Shown: in pieces, positions 45,737 to 57,039 of the stretch
Numbering within the stretch: position 1 is the first letter of the stretch
Layout of the letters: each line of letters starts with the position of its first letter
Assembly (NCBI GenBank): GCA_025766275.1
Contig: JAFKAC010000003.1
Span: forward strand, 1 to 64,000
Reading direction: 5' to 3'
Source of the DNA: Lactarius indigo
Taxonomy: Eukaryota > Basidiomycota > Agaricomycetes > Russulales > Russulaceae
Length of the DNA stretch: 64,000 bases
The notes under the pieces: generated by a model
Databases searched by the model: none
What the model was told of the DNA's origin: nothing
The model's input: the letters and a program-made list of their open reading frames with translations, nothing else
Made by a program: the position numbers and the translations under genes

Positions 45737-46278
45737 TGTTGAGACGCGACTGTTAAAGTCACATGTCTCGTGGGATCTGATTGAGTCAGCCCACATACTA
45801 TATATGGTATCTGTCCCTTATGGACTTATGGACACTCCGGACTCAAACGGACCGCTTTTGTTTATCTTTATTGTTAGATCCATATATGGTTCTTATTGTT
45901 CTTTCTATTGTTAAGATACCGGTATTGTCTGCTTTAGGCAGCTATTGTTCTCTGCCATCCAATGGCGTTTCTCACTCTGGCGCACAGACCACCTGTATTG
46001 TGTTTGGGTCACCAGTGCGCACAGACCATTATTAGCTAAGCGTCCTGTATAAAAGGACTGCTGTTTTCGCCTTTACACTTCAGAGTTCCTTCTACCTCTG
46101 AAGTGTAAGTTCCTTCCCTACCTTACCTCTTTCACCTTTTACTCATAAGACGTTCTATAGAACTTGTCTGTCTCTAGGTGTGTAGTAATGGTATCAGAGT
46201 TCCTTCTACCTCTGAAGTAACTTGTCTGTCTCTAGCTGTTCTAGCTTATCTCTTGCTTGTTAGTTCTGCGCTTCAACA
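45737..46278 (+). repeat. 3' LTR of the copia element
   Basis: Same 542 bp as the 5' LTR, offset 6305 bp; no difference found by eye. TATAAAAG at 46048-46055. Confidence 0.97.
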
Positions 46279-46283
46279 AGGAC
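46279..46283. repeat. Target-site duplication AGGAC, right
   Basis: Perfect match to 39427-39431, directly after the 3' LTR. Confidence 0.95.
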
Positions 46284-47102
46284 TGCATCTCCTTTGTAAA
46301 TCAAATGAAACGGACCGACAATGGATAGGGTGAGAGGTAGCAAGAAAGTCGAAGCAACTGGGCAAATTTTCGGCCAAGTGGAGGACAATCCATTGGACAG
46401 GTCATCCTCGTGTCGCTCGAGATTGTCACGCATCTCATAGCCCCTTCCTTGGTCTCTTCAACTTCAACTTTGCTGAGCCGCGCTGTAATGACATGTATTT
46501 TTTGAAGGCGGAGCCGATTCCAGAGGGAGGGGGGAGAGGAAATGATAGGGAAAGGATTCAAGAGCCAGGGGGACTTGATGGCGAGATGACAAGAGCGAGA
46601 CAACGAGACGCGAGACGAGTGCCATCAGAGAGATGAGTCGACGACAGAAGTGTGTGCGTGTGCGTGTGCGTGTTGAGGTGCGCGAAAGTGAAAAGAGAAG
46701 GGTTGAAGGATTCGAACTTAAGAGATTTCTAGGTGCTCACCGTGCCCTTCGCCCTAACCTTGAGAAGCCCGCAAATCGAACAGTAAAGGGAAAGGGCAAA
46801 AACAGTAGTATTCATTCAGCAAGGAAAGTGTGGTTTGGATACAGGAGAAACCCGTAGCTCAAGCCGTAGCTACCATAGAAAAGGCTAAGGTAAAGAAAGA
46901 GAGTAAGCAGGGGCAGTGGGAGTGGGGTAGAGGACGATGAGACTGGTGTGGGGATGAAATGGGAGAGAATGTGATGGAACTTGGATAGCAGGGAGGGATG
47001 GTATGGGAGGGACAGTATTATGGCCGATGACACTGGCAGCCCACGCAGCTACTTTACTAAATAAGATAAATCTTGCCCTCACTAGAGACAAGGGGTAACG
47101 TA
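46284..47102. other. Stretch after the copia element without a firm gene
   Basis: Continues the sequence interrupted at 39426. A 100-codon minus-strand open stretch (46603-46301) and a basic plus-strand one (46633-46857, starting within a GTGCGTGTGC run) have no motif. Present only in the right arm. Confidence 0.4.
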
Positions 47103-47633
47103 CTAGAGTGGCGAGACGAGGCGACCGGCGAGTGACATAATGTTGAAGACAGGGAAAGGACGTGAGCCATATGGCGCACTACTAGTAGATGTCAACGGAC
47201 ATATTACCATGTGGTCTGCGTACTGACCACTGTTCTCATTCTTCCGTGCTCCCAGTCCTGACCACCATCCCGCGATCGCGATTGTCTGTTGCCGTAGAGA
47301 TCGACCGCCGTTTACGAGCACTCAACATCGTGGGGGCTCGTTGCAGTCCTGCGTCCCATGCTGTTCAACATGGGCCGGAGTTAGGCCAGAGTTCGTACAA
47401 GGGGGAGTCTTTGACGCCGGAGTAGAATGTAGTGTAATCTCATGCTCAAGGTCGCGAACTTCTTCGGTGAGGTCGATGTCCCTAATCCTCCGCTTCCGGC
47501 GGGCGGTCTTCTTTTTTTTGAGTGTTTTGAGGTGGGCTCCAGAGGACATGTAGGACATTCGTGAACGGATTTCTGCAAGACGTTCAGGTGAAAGGGGGGG
47601 GCGGGGTGGCCTGGGCTGCTTGGTGCGCGCCAT
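47103..47633 (-). CDS. Small basic protein starting MARTKQ (histone H3-tail-like N-terminus)
   Basis: Minus-strand ORF of 103 codons (47633-47322) with a strong start context (AGCATGG). It begins MARTKQPRPPRPPLSPERLA, followed by a basic segment LKTLKKKKTARRKRRIRDID and an acidic helix. The first five residues after Met (ARTKQ) equal the tail of histone H3; the rest does not. The frame stops at 47322 but resumes at once to 47103 (VNGGRSLRQQTIAI, WWSGLGARKNENSG). A shifted reading (RKRRSISTATDNRDRGMVVR) also looks coding, so a frameshift or intron near 47320 is likely. Very basic, so nuclear or nucleic-acid-binding. Family not recognised. Right-arm-only. Confidence 0.45.
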
Positions 47634-47948
47634 GCTGAAGCTGAGTTTTCTTCAGATAGAGGCCAAGCGAAACATTTTTATAGTTTGCCGTCTCATTATG
47701 TCACCCCTTGTCGGTTAGCTGAGGCAGCACTTAGGACTTGTGTGCGGAAGGTCGTCGAGAATTTTGTCTAGTGGCAGCCACAATAAATTGACACAAAACT
47801 CTTCCCAAATATATACACAATTAGAACCCAGTCCGTAAACTGACGGAAATTGCGGCTCGCGACCGCGGTTTACAGTTACAGAGTGGAGAAAGTGGACACC
47901 CTGGTAATTTCAATCTGGCAAGTGACCTTGTCACAAGCAAGGTGATTC
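47634..47948. other. Upstream region of the MARTKQ ORF
   Basis: No gene seen. Lies between the start of the minus-strand ORF and direct-repeat copy 2, and should hold the ORF's promoter if it is expressed. Confidence 0.4.
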
Positions 47949-48227
47949 CGCCACCTACACCACTCTCACCGCCCGAACTACCTCCACCGCTCGTTCCGCC
48001 ACCACCCGAGTCATCTACGATCGCCCCCGATCATCATCGTCTGCCTTTCCTCTCCCAAAAATGCCCCTGTTGAAGAAGACCTCGCCCAGGGCCTACCTCA
48101 AGGATAATTCAACACCTATGTACGAGGTCTCTTCTCACGGACCCGCCTGCCTGGCGAAGTCGCCCCCATACCTTCCCAAACTGCCCCACTAATCGGTCCA
48201 TTGGCGCACCCCCCTTGGCGCGCGCCT
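47949..48227 (+). repeat. Direct repeat copy 2 (decayed coding sequence)
   Basis: Second copy of 38520-38806 in the same orientation, lacking the 11 bp with an ATG. Sequence matching copy 1 positions 38807-39050 is missing, after which weak similarity resumes at about 48300. The two copies flank the copia element and the 46.3-47.9 kb stretch. This could reflect an older duplication or two copies of one unrecognised dispersed element. Confidence 0.75.
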
Positions 48228-48425
48228 CCCTCACCTCCCCCCCCCGAGCAGCGTCCCACTCCAGTGGCCACCAGGCTCGTTATAATATCACTTCTTTCGA
48301 CACGTGTTGTCACATGCTTTTGACCTCCTTTCGACGTCATTCACATTGCTAGATGCAATGTCCCCACCCCCGCGCTAGGATTTACCGCCGAATGGTGGAC
48401 GCGTCGCCCACCCGCTTCTTATAAA

Positions 48426-49298
48426 TAAGCCTTGCGAACTTTCTCATGGATTTCCGTACGAAAGGAACGAAGCATGCTTTCCATCTCCTTGCGCTGCTCC
48501 CTGTTCCAGAATTCATTCACAGAGACCGAAAGAAAAACTCGTGAAGTCTTGGAGAATCGCATGATAAACGAGTGTTTGGACTTCGTCTTTAGCACCGCTC
48601 AAAAAAAGCTGCTCAATTTGGCGTCATGATGTCGAATCCCCTAGGATCGCTCCACTATGTGTTTACGCCTCTTGCTGCATACATCGTAGATGTTCTAGAA
48701 GCAGTGGTACTCTCCCGTGTTACCGGGAAACCTCCCATGTAACGATGGCAAGTTACAAACAATGTGGCGACCCCTTCCGGCATGGACCCCGAACCGCTTC
48801 GACTACTCTTGCCCAACTACATGCCATCGAAGCCAGAGTTAACCCTTGGTACATCAGGGCGTATATCGAGGAAGCCATGAAAGTCTGACTTAATGGCGTC
48901 CACCGACTGTTTTGGCGTGATTGGGCACTTTCAGAACCGTCAAAAGTCTTCACACCGGAATCCCTTCACCACTGGTTCAGGGCATCGCGTTGCTCAACTA
49001 CGACTTATATTTCGGGGTATTCCGTCCCAGGCATTTCCGCTGTCTTCTAGTGCTGACTTGTTCCTTTCATATGTTCAGCGGTTTGATATCGTACCCCAGC
49101 CACCCCTTGTCTCGGCGTCCTCAAATCAAAGGGGCGTATATCCCCATCCATCTCAGAACTCTTGTCAACCTCGTACCGTGGTTTGGCGAGGAGGCTGACA
49201 AACGACTGACCAATGAGATGGCTTTGGAGTGCAGCCCAAAGTTCTGGTTGAATAAGTATTTCGATAAAAAAACTTTTTTATGCATTAAAATGGTCTAG
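48426..49298 (+). pseudogene. Plavaka transposase C-terminal half, frameshifted
   Basis: Recognisable Plavaka C-terminal motifs in three frames in the right order: SHGFPYERNEACF and ALLPVPEFIHRD (about 48445-48530), KKAAQFGVMMSNPLGSLHYV and FTPLAAYIVDVLEA (48605-48700), DPFRHGPRTASTTLAQLHAI (48775-48830), FWRDWALSEPSKVFTPESLH (48910-48975), SYVQRFDIVPQPP (about 49070-49110), and LVNLVPWFGEEADKRLT with FWLNKYFDKKTF (to the stop at 49298). Several frame shifts and stops make it a pseudogene. Its last 170 bp are also in the left arm (18840-19012), where they form the end of the chimeric gene. Plavaka elements are DNA transposons of the CMC/EnSpm superfamily common in basidiomycetes. Confidence 0.8.
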
Positions 49299-49609
49299 GT
49301 TGTTCGTTACTTGTCGTCTTCGTCTTCATCAATGCTATCACTCAAGTTACATCTTACACAAGGCGCGATGGTAACCAGCTTGGCGATCAAGACCGTGTCG
49401 GGCCAGGTCCATCTCTCAGCCACTCAAACGTTATGTCCAGCGTTATCCACGAATGTTATCATTTGAGGCACTAGATGAGCGACGTAGACCAGTCTTGCGA
49501 ACCTGTTTGTTAATGCTAATAATTTCCCGCGCAACAAAAACGAGCGCAAAGTCAGCTTTCTCCGGCTGCCTCTCCAACTTCGTACCACCATCCTTTTCGT
49601 CTTCGCTCG

Positions 49610-49746
49610 ATGGCCCGCCTGCAAATATTGTGGGGTACGTTATATTCCACCAAAGAGCACATGCGGAAGGCGCTGGAGCCGCGCATCCATGCGCATTTCG
49701 AACGGAAGAAGCTCGCGGACCGAGGAGTAGAATTGGCTTGTCCTCG
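49610..49746 (+). CDS. Short well-formed exon, right copy
   Basis: A 137-base open exon starting ATGGCCCGC and ending CCTCG|GTAAGT. It encodes a basic, probably helical segment (LYSTKEHMRKALEPRIHAHF, ERKKLADRGV). Candidate downstream sequence at about 49855-49925 reads DFCKLDGKLITTHHVYPSDE, before another GGTAAG donor, but it joins out of phase. It could be the start of a small gene or a decayed one. No family recognised. Confidence 0.4.
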
Positions 49747-50095
49747 GTAAGTTTACCTTTTTTTTTCGCGCCTTCGGTACTGACGAGCGTCGGAAGACCG
49801 ACGGGCCTTCATGGGGAAAGTGGGAGGGCTAGATCGGGCGGGCACTTGACTGTAGATTTCTGCAAGTTGGACGGCAAACTCATCACCACCCACCACGTCT
49901 ACCCCTCAGATGAGGCATATGAGGGTAAGTGCATCAGTTTATTTTTTTTAACTCTGCTAATCTTTGCCCCTATTACAAAGGGGAGGATAAGAAAAAATCT
50001 AAGAGCTGTCGCCCATAGGCCGGCAAGGATATAGCTACTTTTTTTTTACATCTTCATAGCTAATAGTCAGTGGCTATACCTTTTACACCCGACGG

Positions 50096-50237
50096 GACGA
50101 CGCGGCCACCGCGACGATGCGACGATGCGACGATGCGACGATGCGGCCACCGCGACGATGCGACGACGCGGCCACCACGACGATGCGATGATGCGGCCAC
50201 CGCGACGATGCGACGATGCGGCCACCGCGACGATACG
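50096..50237. repeat. 25-bp GC-rich minisatellite, right copy (about 5-6 units)
   Basis: Same unit as 17756-18042 in opposite orientation, with about half the copies and a local expansion of the GACGATGC sub-unit near 50115. This is the most length-variable site shared by both arms. It lies about 350 bp from the exon at 49610-49746. Confidence 0.9.
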
Positions 50238-51197
50238 ACGATGTGATAACCCCGACCGCGATGAGGGGTATAGGCGGGGCCGGGACTACGGCGGAGGCCC
50301 GGAATGCGGCGGGAGACTAGCGGGGGTGGGCCTGAGCCGGGGGCGGTGGTACATAGGTCTTTTTGTTTATGTCATTAGCGTACTACTAGGTTTTCGAATT
50401 TAAAAAATCACTGAGAATCCATTCACAACGAACATTGAACGCCATTATCTACATGGTCGCTACAATGTTACACTGGCATACTGAAGTGAGCCTACTAGTA
50501 CAGAAACCCAAGAGTTTTGTTTACCATGCATACAATAACACTATGGTAGTAGGCGGCTCATTGGGCCACTCCAAACCGTCCCGTAGAAGTATTGGCGACG
50601 CTCCTTGTCGGTGTCAGGATGAGATGGGCCAGTAGTACTAGAGTAATACATTATATTTACTAGAAAGCCTACAGCGAGATTCAAAGCTATGGGCCTCTGA
50701 CATTCAAGCTTGAAGCCCGTCGTTACACGATCCAAGTCACGATCCAGGTGGTGCTTCGGGGGAGGGGAGGGAATCCATTTACAGAGACTTTCCCACCGAA
50801 TCCAACCGAATCTCGACTATGGATTGGACAGTCCAACCGGGCAGTCGCTTGTCGCTTATCTCATCTCCCCTCCAACAGTAGGCATCTCCCGTACGTCGAG
50901 ACAATAGACAAGACCTGGGGACAAGCATCAAAAAAGCGAATAAACGCTTAGACAAGGTATTGTTTAACGAACAGAATCGTAAAGCCCGCTCAGTTGGCGC
51001 TCACCAAAAAAAAAGTTTTTGGCGACACTCAGCAGGATAACCTGCCATTTAGACATAAACCAGAAAACGTGGAGCTGAAAGTGGGCGAACAATAGCATAT
51101 GGTCTGATCGGCCGAATGTTTGCGATGTCGTGACTCAGATACTGGTATAAAACGTCCCTCACTAGTCAATTAATGCTATCGCTGAGTGCTCACTGGC

Positions 51198-52096
51198 ATG
51201 GCCCCAAACTTGAATCCTTCAGGTTCTCCCCTGGCTGTCGCAATGGCGACGCAACTGTCTAAGTCGGATCATGTCCACCCAGCAGCAAAAACTGAAAATA
51301 GGTCTGTAGCACTGCCGTTCAATTCCTCACATGGGCGAGTATAACCAAGAGTATAACTCACGGATATTATCCCAGCCATGAGCCCACTGAGAATATCTCT
51401 CTCCGTCATTTCTTGCAAGCCACAGAACATCTTATTGTGGAGGCCCCGCAGATATCGGAAGACCCAGGCCCTGTGTCCGCGATGCGTGTGACGACAGAAG
51501 GTACCCAGAGTGGTGACCTGGACATGGTAGGAAGCATGCAGCACGGTGTGCCAATCTGACTAGTACCAAGGTTCTTAATCTTTCAAGAGACGCGACCCCA
51601 CCCGCGGGACCTAAGAGGCAAAGTGCCGAGTTCCAGGGTCATATCCCTGTTGTCGCCAGTGGTGCGCTTTTGCCTCTCTGCGCATATTAAACTCCAACCC
51701 AGATTTGTCTGACTATTAAAAGTTCACAGAGGCGATAGTGCCATCTCTCAGGCCAACATCAACCACGATGTAACAATGCGGCCGGCAGCGGGCGAACTAG
51801 CACTAACCCCCGAGGCTTTCTATGTTTTGTGTCAACGAGTTGATACCGAAAGTGTGCAATGCCACACTAGGTTTCAGTCGCTTTTACGGCGCGTCATGGA
51901 GCTGGAAAAGCATCTGGGGGTTGGACGTAGTGACAGGTCTCTCCGCCGCGAGCGCATTCAACTGGGTCTGGAAGTCTCCGTGGCAGGAGAACGTAGGATG
52001 TGTGCACCCGGGCACGGGCTTCCATTCATGATGGTTCTCCTAGTCTTAGTTGCCACGATAGCTCCAACTGCCTACAAGTATGTATTTTCTACGTAA
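51198..52096 (+). CDS. Candidate tail-anchored protein gene, right copy
   Basis: Possible exons: a first exon with a good ATG context (GGCATGGCC at 51198, MAPNLNPSGSPLAV); a middle open part (SLRHFLQATEHLIVEAPQIS) around 51385-51535; and a last part 51776-52096 encoding a basic, helical segment and a C-terminal hydrophobic stretch (PFMMVLLVLVATIAPTAYKY) ending 5 residues later. The shape suggests a tail-anchored membrane protein. Splice joins are not clear (the first donor would be a weak GTCTGT), and single-base differences between arms affect the frame, so a decayed gene is equally possible. Confidence 0.35.
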
Positions 52097-53343
52097 GCAC
52101 GTACGCATGTAGGCATGTACATGCTTTGAATGTAGTCATGAGCTCTAGCGTTCAAGTTTACTCCTAGAAAAAGGAGCCAGTAGGGGCGAGTGGGAGGAGT
52201 GGGTGGTTGGTGAGAGAATCGTCGGAAACGAGGTACTAGTTCTGCAGCCTGAGTACAGAATGCGCGGGAGTAGGCCGCTGCGCTCGTTGCCTCCTTAACC
52301 TCAGGCTTGCGAACTGCTGGCCATGCCAGTGCCGGCCTAACCTGCTGCTTCCTAGACTATCGTCTTTACCTGGTCACAATACCACCTGCGCCTTTGACTG
52401 TGCCTCAGTGCCTCTCACTGAGCTACTTTCCTTCTTTTTTACGGCTCCAGACCGATATTCCAACGAATGCATTGAAACTTGTGATTGGATAGCGCAGTGA
52501 CCGACTTTCCTGTTAACATGTAAATTTGTGACATCGGAACTCTCTAATTTTGACATCGCCATCACAACCTCTCCCTTCAACTCTGCGCTATACTCTCGTC
52601 TGCAACTCACCACACGACCTGCCCTTTCATATTGTCGGTAAGATATTACATCGTCACCTGCAACGCAGCGATTGCCATAGTCGTCCGCGCAGTCTGGCAG
52701 AGAGCTGGTGTGTCCAAGTTCCTGGTGAACTCCACGCGGTGATCAGACGGACCAAGGGGCGCGGACAAACAGTTGTATTCGGTGTGAATATGTGCGCACC
52801 TGTCTCTTTAAGCTTTAATTAGCTTTAATACCTAAGTCAGTGTCGTTTCGCTCTGGTCTACCCAAGGCACGTGCACTAGTACTAGCCTGCAGGCCTCGCT
52901 CGGATCGGTATTCTTCCTTCCCCGGCGCTTGCGTTTGCCTTTCTTCTTTCTTCTTCTACTCACTTGGCCTGACCTGTTCGTGCAACGTTCGTGTCAGTGC
53001 GCGCGGGCCACATACTGTCTTAACTTCAATTATTCTACAAGAGAGAACTCACGAGGAAGGAGGAAGCCTAGGCGAGTCCGAGTCAGGAATCAGAGAACAA
53101 GCTAGGGTTGGGCTCGAAGTCTGGGGGATGCCCATTAGGGAGGTCGGCTCGAGAGTAAGTTATGAACAGCGATGAGGATTTTACATGTACAGTACAATGC
53201 AGTACTATTAATCATATTATTCGTAATTTGCGATATCGTGACTGTAATCATGCTGTCGGCAGCATTCCCGCATTCCCACGCCTTCCAAACCTGTTATTGT
53301 CCATTGTCCAACCTATCGTTGTCCGCGTCGGCTTACTCCCATT

Positions 53344-55805
53344 ATGATGAACGATTCTACAACTGTCTGGCTCATTTGCGTTCTCATCGATGACTACCTC
53401 AAGATCCGTGACTCTCCGTTCACTATCACGGTACCCCCTGAAGAGGATTTTGGTGGAGTTATCGACTACGTGAAAGAGGTAACTCCTTCACTGAAGGGCA
53501 AAGACCACGGAAAGTTCAGGTTCTACAAGCCTCCTTTAGACAGCCCTATCTGTGTTTCGCAATCGCTCCGTGGGTATCCATTGACTCGAGAATACCTCGG
53601 AAGTGCCCTGCTCGTAACTCGCAAAGTTAGTGAGGAGTTTCAAGGGAAGGATGCCGACCGTCGTTTTGATATTGATGTCATCGTTCATGTTGATTCTGGG
53701 GAACATGGTACGTTTTTCTACTTTCTGATTGATAAAGTATAACGCTCTCCCACTGGCACAGGTGGTGTCGCCCTGCGCCGTTCATCCGTGGAATCGAGTA
53801 ATAGTTTGCTTCATCATGTTACATTTCGTTTGCGAAGCTGCGATGAAGTCCAACTCCCTCCTGAGGCCAGGCTTTTTGACAATAATATCAGTGAATTGCC
53901 GATAGATGAAGCACTACCAGATTTTGTTCTGCAACTCGAGCGAAAGCTGCGCCTCCGGTGTTCCCCTAAGCACGACGTCAGTCTTGCAGCGTGATCTGAT
54001 ACAATCCTACTGACCATGAGTCAATTTTAGATGATAACGCTACCCTTGTTAGATTCTGTGAAGATGCTCCTTGGAGACAACGTTTTTCCCGAATACTTCA
54101 CAGACACGAATGATGAATCCGAGACGCGCCGCGTCACAGCTGTTGAGCTGGTTCATTATATCGACATCCTCCTCGACCAGCACCTCTCGAACCAAGAGGC
54201 GTATAGAAATAAATCTGTGTCCCACATATACAGTCTCCTATGGAGATTCGCTGTTGCTTCCCTCCCTCAACGCGGTACAAAGTTCCAGTTGTGAGTTATG
54301 ATTGCGTATGTGATCGACCGCTCTGCTGCTCTCTGATTTACGTCACAGTGATGCCCCGTGGTCCTTTAATCTGGTTGCAAAGATCATTCAGGACGACACG
54401 TTATACCGATATACCCCTTGTAGCAGCTTCTCCATAAGCGTCAAAAGTTTTCCATTTCTGTTGCTCGGAGTAACTTCCAACACATCCCAGACGGGGGATG
54501 TGCATTGTATGCTTCTGCAAGCCTCTTGCCTCGTTCGCTTGGGCAACGCACTACTCACGGACAAGTCCTCCACGTTCGTCGTCAAAGCAATCCATATAAA
54601 CCATGACTACTACGCCGCCGAATACACTTTATATCAGAAAGGATCAGGGCCTGATGACAAGGTAGTGTTTCTACTTATTGTCGCACGAGAAGAGAGGCTG
54701 ATACTTGTGGTAGGTCGAATATTGGAAGAGGTCGTATGATCTTTCTAACAGACGCGACATGTTCGCGCTCATCTTCCGCATTTATAACTTCCTCCATTCT
54801 ACGAGGTCTCTCCATGACAAATTTCCTTCCCAGCTAACCACAGCACTAGCGTCAATTCTGACCGAGACCGAAAACCTCCCACATCTCACAAGAAAGCACG
54901 GCTCTGACGACAATGGCTCTTCAAAACTGTGGGACCAAGAGAGCAGAGACCCGTCGACGACAAGAATCACTTTACGAAGCCCGGGAGTGCAGGCACTCAT
55001 CCAAACAGACGGCTACACATTACTCCCAGAAGGCAGCATGCAGCTGAAGCCAACTATAGGCAAAGCCCTCTCAAACCATGGCCGTGCAGGCACAGTCGCC
55101 CTCAAGCTTCTTGACGATGCGACGGAAGAACTCCAAGTCCTAAGGCACTTACAGACGATCCAATCAGAACTCAATCGTACCATCAAGTTGCTGGACGTTA
55201 TCCAGCTTAATATCCCACCTGCCAACATCGTTCGCAACGTGATCGTCATGCCATGGCAGATGCCGTTGACTCGATGCTTGAGGAAGCACTACTTTCCCCA
55301 TGCGGTGGAGTCGCTTCGCATTCAATTCTTAGAGGGGGTCACATTTTTACACGAGTACGGAATTGCTCACCTTGACTTGAAGCCCGGGAACGTCCTCGTC
55401 GATGGTGAGCGCGGTTCACTGTCACCACGGTTGTCGATCATCGACTTCGGACTTTCCGTTTTTGTGGAGAGCGAGGAGACCTTGGTTGAGGGCTTTCGTG
55501 GGACTCCATCTTGGGTTGCCCCGGAAGCTGGAACCGAACATGGACCCGTGAAGAAATATAGTGCAGTCCTGGCTGACCGGTGGTCTTGTGGACAAGTGCT
55601 CAAATACTTTGCAAGCTTCCTTCCGGCCGGGAGCGCTTCAGTTTTGGGGTTCACATGTGCCGGATTACTTAGTTCGGATCCGAGAAAGAGGCCTCCGTTG
55701 AGGGAAGTACTCTGGAACCTTCGGGGAACAAAGAGTGCGGGAAAGCGCAACGATGATGGGAGTGAAACGAGTCTAGTACAGAAACGGCTTCGTGTATCGT
55801 GGTAA
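53344..55805 (+). CDS. Crinkler-like effector A: header domain plus C-terminal protein kinase
   Basis: Five exons join in phase: 53344-53707, 53762-53976, 54031-54290, 54349-54661 and 54714-55805, with introns of 52-58 bp, giving 747 residues. The N-terminus (LICVLIDDYLKIRDSPFTIT ... VIDYVKEVTP ... FYKPPLDSPI) has the layout of the ubiquitin-like Crinkler header. The middle part (residues about 85-480) is alpha/beta-rich with FRIYNFL. The C-terminus is a protein kinase: VALK lysine near 515, HLDLKPGN catalytic loop near 603-610, DFG near 628, an APE-like motif near 653, and DRWSCG. All core catalytic residues are present, although the loop is HLD rather than HRD. Crinkler proteins of oomycetes and fungi commonly end in kinase or nuclease domains and act as effectors or in biological conflict. 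The Crinkler assignment rests on pattern, not on a search. ATGATG offers two starts, three bases apart. Confidence 0.75.
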
Positions 55806-57039
55806 GTCTTGGTTTATCATTCCTTCGTCGCGCATGTGTGCTCAGTTCCAGACTTGTATGCGATGCAATCCTCCTGACGCACCGGTTGGTCTACGCTGGT
55901 GTAACGTATGAAAGTGCGTGACGACACCATACTCGCGAGGTCTGGTCGGGCTCCGCCTTCCATATGAAATTTTATTTTCGGTTTTTTGGGACTTGTATCG
56001 GTAATGTTGCTCTCCCTCGGCCTCGGATGTAAAAGTGTTATCAATTGTAATGGGGAATTCGATTATGGGTATTAGAAACCTGCGCACCTTTCAAGCTGAG
56101 TCAAACAATAATGGACTTGTTGTCGACTCAGCACTCAGCCGCCGGGTGACTTCAGGCTGTAGATATGAGACTGCATCGAGAAACAGTCCAGAAATGGGCC
56201 CAAAAGTTTTGGCGCCTCTACCGCCATGTGCAATGGTGTCTTGTTCTGGGAATATTGTCGGGCACATGCGGCCGCGCGTTACTTCCAATGATCGAATCAG
56301 TCTATTGAGACGTACCAGGCACTAAATTTTGGGGGATGACCAACAACTTTTTAGGATGTAATTTACTGTGACAAGTTCCGTTTCTTGAAAGAACCGCCGC
56401 ACGACATCAATCAGGACGATGATCGCCAGCATCTCTGACTGCTCTGCTCAAGGCTTTGCATCAATTCCAGGCATTTTCAGAGTCATTAAAAAAGTCGACA
56501 AAATAAGTCGAGTTTGATCTCGACTCGGGCGCTGTATTGTTAATTATAGTAAGGCTGTAATCAGATCTCACAGGCTTATACTCAGCGAGGCGGATGGTCG
56601 AACAAAGCCAAAACCAGGGTATCAACGTCGGTGCCAATGGTCGGCGCTCACTGCGGTCAGCGTCAATCATCCTGGGCGCTCGGGGAGTCGAGGTCTACTA
56701 ATTGGAATTCAGTCAGCGTGCTCAGCGCTTAGCCCCGGCGGTGTTTTCAGGATCTCGAGCAGACAGAGAGGCGAAAACGGGAATAATTGGCATATCTAGA
56801 TAAGAGGGAGATGACAAGGATGACTTGCTTGGGTTCTCGTACAGATCGCTGCAGTGCCCTCGCACTGTCCTTTCGGCCCTTGTCCCAGCCAAAATTTTCT
56901 GGATGCAATGTAATGTATACTGAACTCTTCAAAAATAAGCAACATATTGCACCTTGTATTGCACCGTGTAAAATTCGGTATAATCAACAATGATGCTATA
57001 AAACCGTCTCAAAAGTTGTGACTACAATTAAGCGCCCAT

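Larger units (their letters stand above)
39432..46278 (+). mobile_element. Complete Ty1/copia LTR retrotransposon (6847 bp)
   Basis: Two LTRs of 542 bp that I read as identical, each starting TGTTGA and ending TCAACA. Directly flanked by a 5-bp target-site duplication AGGAC. It has a primer-binding site right after the 5' LTR, a purine-rich tract before the 3' LTR, and one uninterrupted 1467-codon gag-pol. The order integrase before reverse transcriptase identifies Ty1/copia. Identical LTRs and an open polyprotein indicate a recent, potentially still active insertion. Present only in the right arm, inside the block missing from the left. Confidence 0.97.
37333..49124. other. Right-arm-only block (about 11.8 kb)
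   Basis: In the left arm the sequence jumps from the equivalent of 37332 (TTAGATT) to that of about 49125 (TCAAAGGGGCGTATA). On the right, the Crinkler-like gene B reads through 37332 undisturbed and aligns with paralogue A on both sides. So the right order is ancestral and the left carries a deletion. A further 6-bp difference lies close to the junction. The block contains exons 3-5 of gene B, decayed coding sequence, the copia element, a histone-tail-like ORF and most of a Plavaka pseudogene. Confidence 0.85.

Noticed and set aside
30233..49298. One huge Plavaka element with N-terminal part at 30.2 kb and C-terminal part at 49.3 kb
   Set aside because: The pieces are on the same strand in the right order, but 17 kb with intact unrelated genes lies between and no terminal repeats were found. 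Two separate relics are more likely.
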